54,720 nucleotides of DNA from Vallitalea sp. (lineage in GTDB: Bacteria > Bacillota > Clostridia > Lachnospirales > Vallitaleaceae): positions 1 through 54,720 of the forward strand of contig JAOASG010000060.1 in the NCBI GenBank assembly GCA_025210235.1. The letters run 5' to 3'. The position numbers and the translations under genes were made by a program. Below are positions 8,482-17,199 of this stretch, one piece after another (position 1 is the first letter of the stretch; each line of letters starts with the position of its first letter). Under the pieces are notes generated by a model. It worked only from the letters and a program-made list of their open reading frames with translations, had not been told where the DNA came from and did no database searches.

Positions 8482-9684
8482 CTAAATATCTAGGTCAGCA
8501 ACATTTAATTCTCCTGACATTAATTTAGGTAACAATGTATCACGGATACTAGATAATTTCTGATTTTCTCTAGCAACTCGTTGCATTTCTTTAAACATAG
8601 GTAGTACAACTTCATCAAAATCATTTAATGTTTTATTATCGGGTTTTACAATTGGGTACGCCTTTAGAATATCAGTCTTGAGATTCGTAAAAACACTACC
8701 ATTCCCCATAGCCACAAGGTTTGGTCGTATGTGCTTAAAAAATAAATATAAAAACTGGTTTGATAACTGTGAGTCCAAAAAGTATAACCATCCATCATGT
8801 ATACAGCTATCAACATCTAATATTTTTGGAATCCCTGGAGTAGCACTATTTGATAAAACAAAACTCCCTTTATTAAGCAATACAGTTTTTTTTAATCCCG
8901 ATTCTTTTATACGTTCCTTAATATCAATTACATACGGCGAATTGAGTTTTGACACATCTGAAATTTTCAGCCACCTTAAACCATACTCTGAAATAAAGTC
9001 TTTGATAGGTCTAGGAGACCCTCCTCGTTTAATGGTCACATACTCTCCAAGTGCACCCTCGTGCCAAGATGAAGGTACTTCTCCTGACCAAGGATCTAAA
9101 TCTATAAACCATGATTTGAATAGTGCAAGTGTTTGCTCTTCTAAATTCCTATTTGTCGCGCGATTAACAGTTATCTTCTTACTTATTGGATTAATTATTT
9201 CGCAAATTTTTTCCTGTATTTCCAATCTAGGTAATGTTATATCAAACTTTTTTAACGTTTCAATTGTTAATGCTTTTTGCGTAGAACCGATACACATTGC
9301 ATCAATTTGGTTCTGCGCTTCAGGTGAATTTAACCAAAGATACAGAAATTGTGGTGTTGTTTTTTTATTACATCTCAACCAAGTAAGATTACCATCTTTA
9401 AAATAAAACTCTTCCTCGTCAACAAGCCAAGAAACTCCTAATGTACCTACACAAGACAAAAGAATGTCTCCCTTTTGAGGAACATCAAACTTATTTTTAA
9501 TTTCTTCATATCTTTGCCTAGTGATAAACAACTCCGTCGAAACTTCATTACCGTTATGTTTTTGAATTATTTCTTTCCCTCTATAAAAAGGAATACCTTC
9601 TGATTGATATTCTCTGGCATATATTCTTTTACTTGAGCTTATAGAGCATACCTCTCCAAGTTTTACCACATTCCATTTAGTCAT
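8482..9684 (-). CDS. hsdS: type I restriction enzyme, S (specificity) subunit
   Basis: Four hundred residues with the usual two target-recognition domains: the first starts WNVVKLGEVCSISSSKRIYA, and the second starts about residue 210 with WHEGALGEYVTIKRGGSPRP. A conserved spacer helix ends each half (NRNLEEQTLALFKSWF, then LSSIRDTLLPKLMSGEL). It sets the DNA sequence recognised by HsdM and HsdR. The ATG at 9684 has an AGGTAGG site. A tyrosine-recombinase fragment lies directly upstream, the usual neighbour of hsdS genes that are shuffled by inversion. No second hsdS copy is present in the window. Confidence 0.94.
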   Translation of the reverse strand: MTKWNVVKLGEVCSISSSKRIYAREYQSEGIPFYRGKEIIQKHNGNEVSTELFITRQRYEEIKNKFDVPQKGDILLSCVGTLGVSWLVDEEEFYFKDGNLTWLRCNKKTTPQFLYLWLNSPEAQNQIDAMCIGSTQKALTIETLKKFDITLPRLEIQEKICEIINPISKKITVNRATNRNLEEQTLALFKSWFIDLDPWSGEVPSSWHEGALGEYVTIKRGGSPRPIKDFISEYGLRWLKISDVSKLNSPYVIDIKERIKESGLKKTVLLNKGSFVLSNSATPGIPKILDVDSCIHDGWLYFLDSQLSNQFLYLFFKHIRPNLVAMGNGSVFTNLKTDILKAYPIVKPDNKTLNDFDEVVLPMFKEMQRVARENQKLSSIRDTLLPKLMSGELNVADLDI

Positions 9685-9696
9685 CAAATCACCTAC

Positions 9697-9969
9697 CTAT
9701 AAATTTTTATGTGCATTCTTCACATTACTTTGCTTCACCATACCATAATGAAGTGTCTTATTTATTTTTTCATGCCCTAATAGCTTCTGAACTTGCTCAA
9801 TGGGCATTCCTTTATCTATCGCTACTGTTGCCATTGTTCGTCTAAACTTATGGGGATGACACTTTTTAATCCCTATACTTCTACCAAGCATTCGGATTAT
9901 AAGTTCAATATCACCAATTCCTAGTCTATTGTGTGGCAATCTTAATCCAACAAATGAATGTCCATCTGC
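9697..9969 (-). pseudogene. C-terminal fragment of tyrosine recombinase linked to hsdS
   Basis: The open frame starts immediately after the stop of the next upstream ORF and has no proper start. It covers about 90 residues including the catalytic HPHKFRRTMAT (HxxR) box and LLGHEKINKTLHYGMV, with the second His and nucleophile Tyr. Full-length relatives are about 300 residues, so the N-terminal domain and the first catalytic Arg are missing. Relatives invert or exchange hsdS halves to change restriction specificity. This copy cannot do so alone; a TTG at 9939 could still give an 80-residue peptide. Confidence 0.82.
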
Positions 9970-10140
9970 TTAAAATTTGCCAATCATCCCCTCAAATCCC
10001 TTTACTCCAGCTATTTTCTTTTTTGCTTCTTCCTTTTCTTCTGAAGTTGACTTAGGATTCTTTAATACCTGTTCGTAATGTGCTTTCTTTTTATCGTTTT
10101 TAATAATTTCATCTATCCTCGGTATAAGATCATCATACAT
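9970..10140 (-). CDS. small charged protein between hsdM and the recombinase fragment
   Basis: Fifty-six residues from ATG 10140 (MYDDLIPRIDEIIKNDKKKA), with a GGAGG site that is itself overlapped by an upstream in-frame ATG (10155). It is Lys/Glu-rich, predicted helical, with no membrane segment. The final residues (GVKGFEGMIGKF) end exactly where the recombinase fragment begins, so the 3' end may have been altered by the deletion that removed the front of the recombinase. I do not recognise the family. Confidence 0.5.
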   Translation of the reverse strand: MYDDLIPRIDEIIKNDKKKAHYEQVLKNPKSTSEEKEEAKKKIAGVKGFEGMIGKF

Positions 10141-10198
10141 ATCTGATTCCTCCATATTTTAGTATTTTTTTACTTACTCCGACAAATCACAATTTATC

Positions 10199-11713
10199 TT
10201 ATTTACTGTAGCCAATAGCAGCTAACTTGTTACAAATCCCATCTTCCAGTTTATGTGATTCTTCAAATAACCCATAAAGTTCTGTAGTAAGTCTTGCCAT
10301 CTTTTCTTCGAATGGTTCTCCATCGTCTTCCTGCTCTTCTATACCAACATATCTACCAGGCGTTAGTATGTAATCCTGCTCCGTAACTTCTTCTATCGTT
10401 GCACACTTACAGAATCCTTGAATATCCTCATAATCTTTTCCATGTCTCCAATTTTGATATGTTGAGGCGATTTTTTGAATATCTTCTTCTGAAAGTTCTC
10501 TAACCTTTCTATCAACCATAAATCCGAGGTTACGAGCATCTATAAATAATATTTTCCCTTTTGCTTCATTTGTCTTTCCTTTTCTCATTATCCAAAGAGA
10601 AACAGGAATACCCGTTGAATAAAATAATTGACCAGGCATAGAAACAATACATTCTACAACATCACCATTTATCATATTCTTTCTGATTTCACCTTCATTG
10701 GATGTATTAGAACTTAATGAACCATTAGCTAATACTGTACCAGCTACACCACCTACAGGATTTAAATGATGAAGCATGTGTTGTAACCATGCATAGTTTG
10801 CATTCCCAACTGGTGGAATTCCAAACTTCCATCTAATATCATCCTTTAAACGATTACCACCCCAATCCGATATATTAAATGGTGGGTTTGCTAATATATA
10901 ATTTGCTTTTAATGTTTTATGTTGATCATCATGAAATGAGTCTGCATTATACTTCCCAATATTGGCTTCAAGTCCTCTAATAGCAAGATTCATTTTTGCC
11001 AACTTCCATGTAGTAGGATTGCTCTCCTGTCCAAAAATAGAAATATCTCTTATATTACCCTGATGCTCTTTTACAAAACGAGCTGATTGGCAAAACATAC
11101 CACCTGATCCACAAGCCGGGTCAAAAATCTGTCCTTCAAAAGGCTCTATCATTTCAACTAGTGTACGTACAATACATGATGGCGTATAGAATTCTCCACC
11201 CAACTTACCCTCAGCTGATGCAAACTTGCTTAAGAAATATTCATATACTCTGCCCAGTATATCTCTTTCTTGTGCTACTGTTGTTCCCACCTCTATGTTT
11301 GTAAACAACGTTACTAATTCACCAAGTCGTGTCTTATCTAACTCTCGTCGAGAGTAGTTCTTTGTTAAAATACCTTTTAGTGTATCATTTTCTTTCTCAA
11401 TAGCTTCCATCGCTTTATCTATAACTTCACCTATATTCGTACTTGTAGCATGAGCTTTTATATTTTCCCATCTTGCATCCTTAGGTACCCAGAAAATATT
11501 ATCCGCAAGGTATTCGTCACGATCTTCTTCATCACCATAACCTTCGGCTTTTAGCTGTTCATATTTCTCTTTAAATGAATCAGACACATACTTAAGGAAT
11601 ATTAAGCCTAAAACTACATGCTTATATTCAGCTGCATCCATACTTGAACGTAACTTATCTGCAGACAGCCATAACTGCTCCTCAAAACCTACTTTAGTTG
11701 TACTTGTTGGCAT
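10199..11713 (-). CDS. hsdM: type I DNA N6-adenine methyltransferase, M subunit
   Basis: A 504-residue HsdM. The N-terminal helical HsdM_N domain (about 8-140) is followed by the methyltransferase domain with the SAM-binding motif [10 protein letters not shown] (198-207) and catalytic NPPF (276-279). It methylates adenine at the site read by HsdS and is required for restriction by HsdR. The ATG at 11713 has a GGAGG site nine bases upstream. The gene is second in the operon, after a small HTH gene, and appears intact. Confidence 0.96.
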   Translation of the reverse strand: MPTSTTKVGFEEQLWLSADKLRSSMDAAEYKHVVLGLIFLKYVSDSFKEKYEQLKAEGYGDEEDRDEYLADNIFWVPKDARWENIKAHATSTNIGEVIDKAMEAIEKENDTLKGILTKNYSRRELDKTRLGELVTLFTNIEVGTTVAQERDILGRVYEYFLSKFASAEGKLGGEFYTPSCIVRTLVEMIEPFEGQIFDPACGSGGMFCQSARFVKEHQGNIRDISIFGQESNPTTWKLAKMNLAIRGLEANIGKYNADSFHDDQHKTLKANYILANPPFNISDWGGNRLKDDIRWKFGIPPVGNANYAWLQHMLHHLNPVGGVAGTVLANGSLSSNTSNEGEIRKNMINGDVVECIVSMPGQLFYSTGIPVSLWIMRKGKTNEAKGKILFIDARNLGFMVDRKVRELSEEDIQKIASTYQNWRHGKDYEDIQGFCKCATIEEVTEQDYILTPGRYVGIEEQEDDGEPFEEKMARLTTELYGLFEESHKLEDGICNKLAAIGYSK

Positions 11714-11760
11714 TTTACAAAACCTCCATTTTCCTTATTTTATCTTGTTTTGTCTCTAAT

Positions 11761-11949
11761 TTAATTTTTAGCATGTCCAATTTTTCGAACACGTCTAGGA
11801 TCTTCTGGTTTTTTTGTATCTTCTGGAATTAACCATGTATTCCCTCTTAAAATAGCCCCTTCAATGCGTCCTTCTCTACATAGAGTTGTAACACGTCGTC
11901 GGGATATATTCCATCTTTCAGCCATTTCTGTTGTAGTTAAAAGTTCCAT
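11761..11949 (-). CDS. small MerR/excisionase-type HTH protein heading the hsd operon
   Basis: Sixty-two residues from ATG 11949, preceded by AAGGAGGAAAGG. The sequence MELLTTTEMAERWNISRRRV followed by CREGRIEGAILRGNTWLIPE is a typical winged HTH of the excisionase/MerR-like helix-turn-helix_17 kind. It is the first gene of the restriction operon, and the promoter spacer contains a near-palindrome, so it may control hsd expression. It could also be a leftover recombination directionality factor. The earlier in-frame start at 11976 lacks a site. Confidence 0.72.
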   Translation of the reverse strand: MELLTTTEMAERWNISRRRVTTLCREGRIEGAILRGNTWLIPEDTKKPEDPRRVRKIGHAKN

Positions 11950-11986
11950 AATTCCTTTCCTCCTTAACCATAACATATACTACTTC

Positions 11987-12015
11987 ATTATATTCCTTCG
12001 GAGGAACATTTTCAA
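11987..12015 (-). promoter_or_regulatory. hsd operon promoter with palindromic spacer
   Basis: On the minus strand TTGAAA (12010-12015) and TATAAT (11987-11992) are spaced by 17 bp. The spacer contains TTCCTTCGGAGGAA (11993-12006, plus strand), a near-palindrome that could be the operator of the HTH protein encoded just downstream. Confidence 0.65.
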
Positions 12016-12113
12016 GTCTAATCATCCTTTCAACTTAACCCACCCTATTACACTCCCGTCAACTCAACCCTACGTCATTTCTAACGTGGATATGTTTGGT
12101 TATGATTTATTAA

Positions 12114-12154
12114 ATAAAAAATCCGAGACCCAGAATTTCTACCCCACGTCTCGG
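12114..12154 (-). terminator. terminator after rlmD
   Basis: CCGAGAC (12123-12129) pairs with GTCTCGG (12148-12154) and the minus strand continues with ATTTTTTATTT. It lies 32 bp past the rlmD stop and marks the border between core chromosome and accessory island. Confidence 0.75.
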
Positions 12155-12185
12155 AAAGTCTATATTTAAAGCCTTTTTTCAAACA

Positions 12186-13571
12186 TTATCTATTTTCCCT
12201 TGTCATCAATACTACCGTCTCCACATGCACAGTCTCAGGAAACATATCCACCGGCTGCGCTTCCTTAACTTCGTATCCCCCTTCTCCTAATATCTTCAAA
12301 TCCCTAGCTAATGTAGCTGGGTCACATGATACATAGACTACCCTGTCAGGTTGCATATCAATAATAGTATCTAGCAACTCTTTGTCACAGCCTTTTCTAG
12401 GGGGATCTACTACTATTACATCTGCTTTAATGCCTTCTTTGTATTTTTGTGGAATGATTTCTTCTGCTTTTCCTGCGAAAAACTGGGCATTATTTATATC
12501 ATTTAATGCTGCGTTTGCTTTTGCATCTTCTATTGCTTCTGGTACTATCTCTACTCCGTAAACTTTTTTAGCTTGTTTAGCTAAAAATAGTGAAATTGTT
12601 CCGATACCACAATAAGCATCCCATACTGTTTCTTGTCCATTTAAATTAGCATATTCTAGAGCTTTATTATATAACTTTTCTGTTTGAACAGGGTTTACTT
12701 GATAAAATGATAATGGAGAGATGTTGTATTTAACATCACCAATATAATCTGTGATGTAAGGTGCTCCCCAGATAGTCTCTACTTTTTTACCAAGAATAAC
12801 GTTTGTTTTTTCTTTATTAACATTTGTATAAATGCTCTTCATGTTAGGTATAGTCGTTAGTTTGCTAACTAAATCCTCTTGATTAGGAAGCTTCTTTCCA
12901 TTTATAACAATACCTACCATAATTTCTTTTGTATAATAGCTTATTCTTGTAATAATATGCCTTATTAAACCTCTATGATTTTCTTCATTATAAGGTTGTA
13001 GATTATTTTCTATAATATACTCTTTCACTTTTTTTATTATTTCTTCATTAACTGAGTCTTGTATATAGCATTTATCAGTAGTTATGATGTTATGACTTCT
13101 CATTGCATAAAAACCGATTTTAATATCGTTATCTTTTGATTTTCCTACAGGAAACTGTACTTTGTTTCTATAATAATATGGTGTTTCCATTCCAATTGCC
13201 TTGTTAACTTCAATATTTATTCCACCAATTCTTTCAATTACATCTTGAACCTTTTTTCTTTTATATTCAAGTTGAGCTTCATAAGATAGATGTTGTAACT
13301 GGCATCCTCCACATCTATTTGCAATTGAGCATATTGGTTCTGTTCTATTTTTTGAAGGTTCTATTATATTAACTAATTTTCCGTATCCGAAATTTTTCTT
13401 AGCTTTAATAACTTTTACTTCAACAACTTCTTCAGGTAAAGCTCCTTCAACAAATAAGGTATATCCATTAATTTTGCCTATACCTTCACCATTTATACCT
13501 ATATCATCAATAGTCATTGTATAATACTCATTTTTAGTAACTGTAAGTTCTCTCTTCATTTTCACAATCAT
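12186..13571 (-). CDS. rlmD: 23S rRNA m5U methyltransferase (RlmD/TrmA family)
   Basis: About 461 residues. An N-terminal TRAM domain (about 10-70) is followed by the iron-sulfur cysteines C81, C87 and C90 (CSIANRCGGC) and a C-terminal methyltransferase domain ending in the catalytic VSCDPATLARD (C416). It methylates a uridine of 23S rRNA at C5, probably U1939; Firmicutes paralogues can instead act at U747, so the exact base is uncertain. Start is ambiguous: ATG 13571 overlaps the AGAGG site, and GTG 13565 or ATG 13559 have better spacing. The 3' end of this gene is a known insertion site for integrative elements, and the accessory island begins right after it. Confidence 0.9.
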   Translation of the reverse strand: MIVKMKRELTVTKNEYYTMTIDDIGINGEGIGKINGYTLFVEGALPEEVVEVKVIKAKKNFGYGKLVNIIEPSKNRTEPICSIANRCGGCQLQHLSYEAQLEYKRKKVQDVIERIGGINIEVNKAIGMETPYYYRNKVQFPVGKSKDNDIKIGFYAMRSHNIITTDKCYIQDSVNEEIIKKVKEYIIENNLQPYNEENHRGLIRHIITRISYYTKEIMVGIVINGKKLPNQEDLVSKLTTIPNMKSIYTNVNKEKTNVILGKKVETIWGAPYITDYIGDVKYNISPLSFYQVNPVQTEKLYNKALEYANLNGQETVWDAYCGIGTISLFLAKQAKKVYGVEIVPEAIEDAKANAALNDINNAQFFAGKAEEIIPQKYKEGIKADVIVVDPPRKGCDKELLDTIIDMQPDRVVYVSCDPATLARDLKILGEGGYEVKEAQPVDMFPETVHVETVVLMTRENR

Positions 13572-13618
13572 CCTCTATATTAATATAAGCATTATTACCT
13601 TATTTTACTTATCATTTA

Positions 13619-14560
13619 TTAAAATCTAGTCCTTCTCACGTTAGACTCAAATATTCTTTGCCAACCTAACCAATTATCTTCCTCATCGCCATTTTCTAGA
13701 AGATCTGAAAATGTTCTAAGTTTTGCATCACAGTTATCCGCAAAATGTAATGCAAGCGCTTCTATTGTCTGTGGCTTTTTAGGTGATCCATATTCTAACT
13801 CACCATGATGAGCTAATATACAATGTTTAATCATATTAGCTAAGTCAACTGGAAAACCTGGAATTTCTTTTATCCTTTCTCCTACCCACTCTGTAGACAT
13901 CATTATATGACCAAGTAATTGCCCTGAATCAGTATATTCAATAATAGGGAAAGAAGATAGTTCTTTTATCTTACCAATATCATGGAATAAAGCCGCAGCA
14001 TATAATATATCTTTATTAATTACTTTATAGTTTTCAGCAAAAAATTTACACATATTAACAACGCATAAAGTATGTTCTAACAATCCCCCATAATAACTAT
14101 GATGCATTGTTTTAGCAGCTGTATGTTCTTGAAAATTCTTAATAAATTGTTTATCTTCAACAAAGAACTTTTTAACTAAAGCGCTTACATATTTATTCTC
14201 AATATCATTAACATATACAAGTATTTCACCATACATTTCTTTTATATCTCTACTAGAAACTGGAATATACTCTTTTGGTTCATATTCACCTTCACTACTT
14301 CTTCTTAATCTTCTTATATTCAACTGAATAGCATTTTGAAACATTATAACAGATGCATCAATTTTAATATAGTCATGTTCATTAAAATCATTTATTCCAT
14401 CATTTAAATCCCATATCTTCGCATCTACCACACCTGTTTTATCTTGTAATTTTAAAGAATAATATGTCTTTCCAGCCCTTGTTTTTAATACTTGTTTATT
14501 AACACACAAATAATGTTCCTGTACCTGTTCTCCCTCTTTCATGTCTACTATGTAACGCAT
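13619..14560 (-). CDS. yhaM: 3'-5' exoribonuclease YhaM family
   Basis: Three hundred and thirteen residues, the family's usual length. An N-terminal OB-fold (about 10-95, YYSLKLQDKTGVVDAKIW) is followed by an HD domain with metal-binding residues (HHSYYGGLLEHTL, ALFHDIGKIKE, HHGELEYGSPKKP). YhaM degrades RNA, and single-stranded DNA in vitro, from the 3' end with Mn2+ and acts in cytoplasmic RNA turnover. GAAAGGAG precedes the ATG at 14560. It is 47 bp upstream of rlmD on the same strand, so the two may be cotranscribed. Confidence 0.93.
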   Translation of the reverse strand: MRYIVDMKEGEQVQEHYLCVNKQVLKTRAGKTYYSLKLQDKTGVVDAKIWDLNDGINDFNEHDYIKIDASVIMFQNAIQLNIRRLRRSSEGEYEPKEYIPVSSRDIKEMYGEILVYVNDIENKYVSALVKKFFVEDKQFIKNFQEHTAAKTMHHSYYGGLLEHTLCVVNMCKFFAENYKVINKDILYAAALFHDIGKIKELSSFPIIEYTDSGQLLGHIMMSTEWVGERIKEIPGFPVDLANMIKHCILAHHGELEYGSPKKPQTIEALALHFADNCDAKLRTFSDLLENGDEEDNWLGWQRIFESNVRRTRF

Positions 14561-14778
14561 AAAATACTCCTTTCAAAATGGAAACAATCTATTATAATTA
14601 TCTTATCTCTAATATAACATTTCTTTTACATTATACCCCATTTTATATAAAAAAAAAAGAACATTAACTTACCCCATAGGTATTTATTTATGGAAGTTTT
14701 AATTATATATTCAACCAAACTTACTTAATAAATAATTGAAATCATTACAAACTAATTTAATAACACTAATACAATTCC

Positions 14779-14869
14779 ATGGTACGCACTTTTTGAGATA
14801 CACCCAAAGCCTTGTAATGCCCTATTTCAGAGGACTTACAGTGTTTTATCCCTTTACAACTGTCAAAGA
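14779..14869. repeat. 91-bp direct repeat, copy A
   Basis: It starts ATGGTACGCACTTTT and ends ACTGTCAAAGA (plus strand). It matches copy B at 15013-15103 without gaps at about 65 of 91 positions by hand count, with both ends and the section ACTTACA..TTTTATC most conserved. Short internal pairings (TGTAA/TTACA, ACAGT/ACTGT) are possible. No gene lies nearby. Confidence 0.75.
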
Positions 14870-14950
14870 GATTATGTGTTTTTTATGTAAATTTAATTTA
14901 TAAATGATTCGCGAAACTTACGGTAATTAATAACTTATAATCTTGGATAA

Positions 14951-14969
14951 TTAAGACAATTAGTCTTAA
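14951..14969. repeat. small perfect hairpin between the two 91-bp repeats
   Basis: TTAAGAC (14951-14957) and GTCTTAA (14963-14969) form a 7-bp stem with a 5-nt loop. No T-run follows on either strand, so it is not a normal terminator. Confidence 0.5.
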
Positions 14970-15012
14970 AATCAAAGCTAAGAATGTCTAAATAAATCAA
15001 TAAAATAATTTT

Positions 15013-15103
15013 ATGGTACGCACTTTTAAATATCTATTAAAATGATTGTACCCTTTTATTTTAGAGTACTTACAAGGTTTTATCATCTTGTAACTGTCAA
15101 AGA
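15013..15103. repeat. 91-bp direct repeat, copy B
   Basis: Same length and ends as copy A, 234 bp away. Here TTACAAG and CTTGTAA can form a 7-bp stem around GTTTTATCAT, and GTAC/GTAC another. The conservation pattern suggests a functional or recently mobile unit rather than chance. Confidence 0.75.
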
Positions 15104-15171
15104 TAAAACTCATTAAATTAACCCTATAATTCCTTTTTTCTAATAACAACCAATAGCCCCATACTAGCCAA

Positions 15172-15477
15172 GTAGGTATATAGATTTAAAAAGTAGTGAC
15201 TTTAAATTATCCTTAGAAAATCTTATATGCAATTACAAAACCACCTTATTCTATAATACAATATGTTGAATTCCCCCATATAATAAAATCTACATATTGT
15301 ATTATAGAATCTAATTAAAAGTTTTGTAATTACTCTTGTGAATGGAAGAATAGTTTCCGTTAAAAAACTTAAATGTTTGACGAAGGAGTTTTTAAGTTTT
15401 AGGAAACTATTCTGGAATGAACTTAGTTTTTCTTAGGATAATTTAACAGAACGAATTTTTAATATCTATATACCTAC
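15172..15477. other. 306-nt three-way palindromic structure
   Basis: The outer stem pairs GTAGGTATATAGAT (15172-15185) perfectly with 15464-15477, then TTAAAAA (15186-15192) with 15456-15462, then 17 positions (15204-15220 with 15428-15444, one mismatch). Two arms sit inside. Arm 1 pairs 15231-15241 with 15321-15331 and a 19-bp perfect stem 15248-15266 with 15292-15310. Arm 2 pairs 15347-15358 with 15402-15413 and 15364-15373 with 15391-15400. The nested, consistent pairing means selection for structure: a non-coding RNA, a transposable palindromic unit, or a protein-binding DNA structure. No coding frame fits. Confidence 0.7.
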
Positions 15478-15488
15478 GACCGTCTTGT

Positions 15489-15502
15489 ACAATATATATT
15501 GT
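15489..15502. promoter_or_regulatory. 14-bp perfect palindrome beside the structured element
   Basis: ACAATATATATTGT is a perfect palindrome 12 bp outside the outer stem. On the minus strand TTGTAC and TATAGA (16 bp apart) overlap it and the outer stem, so it could control transcription of the structured element. Confidence 0.35.
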
Positions 15503-15516
15503 TTAATTAGTACATT

Positions 15517-15544
15517 AAAATAAGCCTTATTAAAGGCTTATTTT
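15517..15544 (-). terminator. terminator after htrA
   Basis: AAAATAAGCC (15517-15526) and GGCTTATTTT (15535-15544) form a 10-bp perfect stem with an 8-nt loop, 26 bp past the htrA stop. It is symmetric and could act on both strands. Confidence 0.75.
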
Positions 15545-15570
15545 ATTATGTTTTCATTATTTAATGTATT

Positions 15571-16989
15571 TTACTGCTCCAAACTTCTCCTATCCGATAA
15601 CTTAACATTCAACTCAACTTTCTTCAATCTATCCCCAACCATTCTTGCTACTTTTACAGAAACAACATCTCCTACTTTATAATTTTCCAATTCCTGAGTT
15701 AATCTTTCAAAATTAAATACTTTAGTACCACCGAATTCAAAAATTATATCTTGTGGTCTTAGTCCAGCTTTATCTGCTCCGCTTCCTTTTATAATTTGTT
15801 TTACATAAATTCCTAGAGGTAAATCATATATTTCTGCTAATTCATTAGTAATATCTTTTCCTCTAATACCAAGTACCGGTCTATCAATTTGATTAACAAT
15901 ATCTTCAATAATAGGTTTAGCTTCATTAATTGGAATAGCAAATGCCATGCCTTCTATATTTGTAGAAGCTAATTTATAACTATTAATACCAATAACCTCA
16001 CTTCTTGCATTAACTAATGCTCCCCCACTGTTTCCTGGGTTAATAGCTGCATCTGTTTGGATTAGTGGTATGCTTTTATCTGTTGATTGTAATGTTCTAT
16101 TAATAGCACTTATATATCCTACTGTTACAGTATTGCTATATCTTTTACCAAGTGGATTACCAATTGCAACTGCTAATCCGCCAACTTTAATTTTATCAGA
16201 ATCTCCTAGTTTAGCGATTTTAATGCTATTTAATAGCTCTTTATTCATTTTTTTCTTTTGTACCGATAATACTGCAAGATCATATTCTCTTTCATACCCT
16301 ACTATTTGTGCATTTACATTTTCTGAATTATAAAATGTTATAATAACATTTTTTGCACCATTTATAACATGTTGATTAGTTACAATAAGTATGGATTCTT
16401 CATCCTCACCAAATATTATTCCAGATCCAGTTCCTTCTTCGTCATATTGATTATTAAACCAATCCCTTGATGTAACAACACTTGTTATCGTAACAATTGA
16501 TGGTTTCATATTTTCAGCTATTGCAACAACTGGTGAAACATAATTTCCATTAATTATAGATGTATAATTACTAGCTACTTGTTCAATGCTATTATTTATT
16601 GTTCCATTCATTACAGTATCTTTTACGTCAATCCCCTCATCAAAAGCAAATTTTGTTGTTTGATTAGTATTATTAGCTATTTGTGGATTAATATATTTTG
16701 CTATAAATGGCTTTGTAAATCCCATACCCAATTGGAAAGCTGATCCAAGTAATACTGCTACTAATGCAAATGCTACTATTTTTCTAAAATAATGAGGTTT
16801 TTTCTTTTCATTTTTTACTTTTTCTTTAAAACATTGATTTGAGTATGAATTATTATATTCATTTATTGGTAATTTTTTCTGGTATATTATTTCTTCTTTA
16901 ATTACTACATCTTGCACATTATCAAATTCATCATTACTATTTACATTATTATTTACTTCATTATTATCGTACCCTTTGAATTCATCCAT
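15571..16989 (-). CDS. htrA: HtrA/DegP-type membrane-anchored serine protease
   Basis: Four hundred and seventy-two residues. A cytoplasmic Asn-rich N-terminus (1-68) is followed by one membrane segment (about 70-90) and an extracellular S1C protease domain with catalytic His207 (TNQHVING), Asp237 (EYDLAVLSV) and Ser321 (NPGNSGGALVN). One PDZ domain follows (about 373-460). It degrades or chaperones misfolded exported proteins. CAGGAGG precedes the ATG at 16989. It stands alone between a terminator downstream and the bactofilin terminator upstream. Confidence 0.94.
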   Translation of the reverse strand: MDEFKGYDNNEVNNNVNSNDEFDNVQDVVIKEEIIYQKKLPINEYNNSYSNQCFKEKVKNEKKKPHYFRKIVAFALVAVLLGSAFQLGMGFTKPFIAKYINPQIANNTNQTTKFAFDEGIDVKDTVMNGTINNSIEQVASNYTSIINGNYVSPVVAIAENMKPSIVTITSVVTSRDWFNNQYDEEGTGSGIIFGEDEESILIVTNQHVINGAKNVIITFYNSENVNAQIVGYEREYDLAVLSVQKKKMNKELLNSIKIAKLGDSDKIKVGGLAVAIGNPLGKRYSNTVTVGYISAINRTLQSTDKSIPLIQTDAAINPGNSGGALVNARSEVIGINSYKLASTNIEGMAFAIPINEAKPIIEDIVNQIDRPVLGIRGKDITNELAEIYDLPLGIYVKQIIKGSGADKAGLRPQDIIFEFGGTKVFNFERLTQELENYKVGDVVSVKVARMVGDRLKKVELNVKLSDRRSLEQ

Positions 16990-17155
16990 ATTTATTCCTC
17001 CTGACTATTATCACTATCTTTATTTTATATATAAAATTATACTCATTTAATTTGAATAAAATATGAACGCTTTGTGAATAATTCAACTTTCTCACACAAT
17101 ATCCTATGCAGTTATCTAATTAATAAGATTTACCTAATAAAAATATAGGTTTATA

Positions 17156-17183
17156 AAATTAAAAAAAGCGACTACGTCGCTTT
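17156..17183 (-). terminator. terminator after the bactofilin gene
   Basis: AAAGCGAC (17165-17172) and GTCGCTTT (17176-17183) form an 8-bp stem with a TAC loop. The minus strand continues with seven or more T. It lies 17 bp past the stop at 17200. Confidence 0.88.
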
Positions 17184-17199
17184 CTTACGTCAATAATAT

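Noticed and set aside
8678..9406. 242-codon open frame on the plus strand
   Set aside because: It is the exact antisense of hsdS, with no ribosome site and no recognisable domain, while hsdS itself has clear specificity domains.
12186..12230. att repeat of the rlmD 3' end within the window
   Set aside because: I looked for a second copy of the last bases of rlmD in 1-12185 and did not see one; the left end of the island is outside the window.
14779..15103. Possible CRISPR array from repeated units
   Set aside because: Only two 91-bp units, diverged and with a 143-bp gap; no short identical repeats, spacers or cas genes.
14779..15103. Tandem riboswitch
   Set aside because: I could not match the conserved strings to the aptamer cores of known riboswitch classes, and there is no coding gene directly downstream on either strand.
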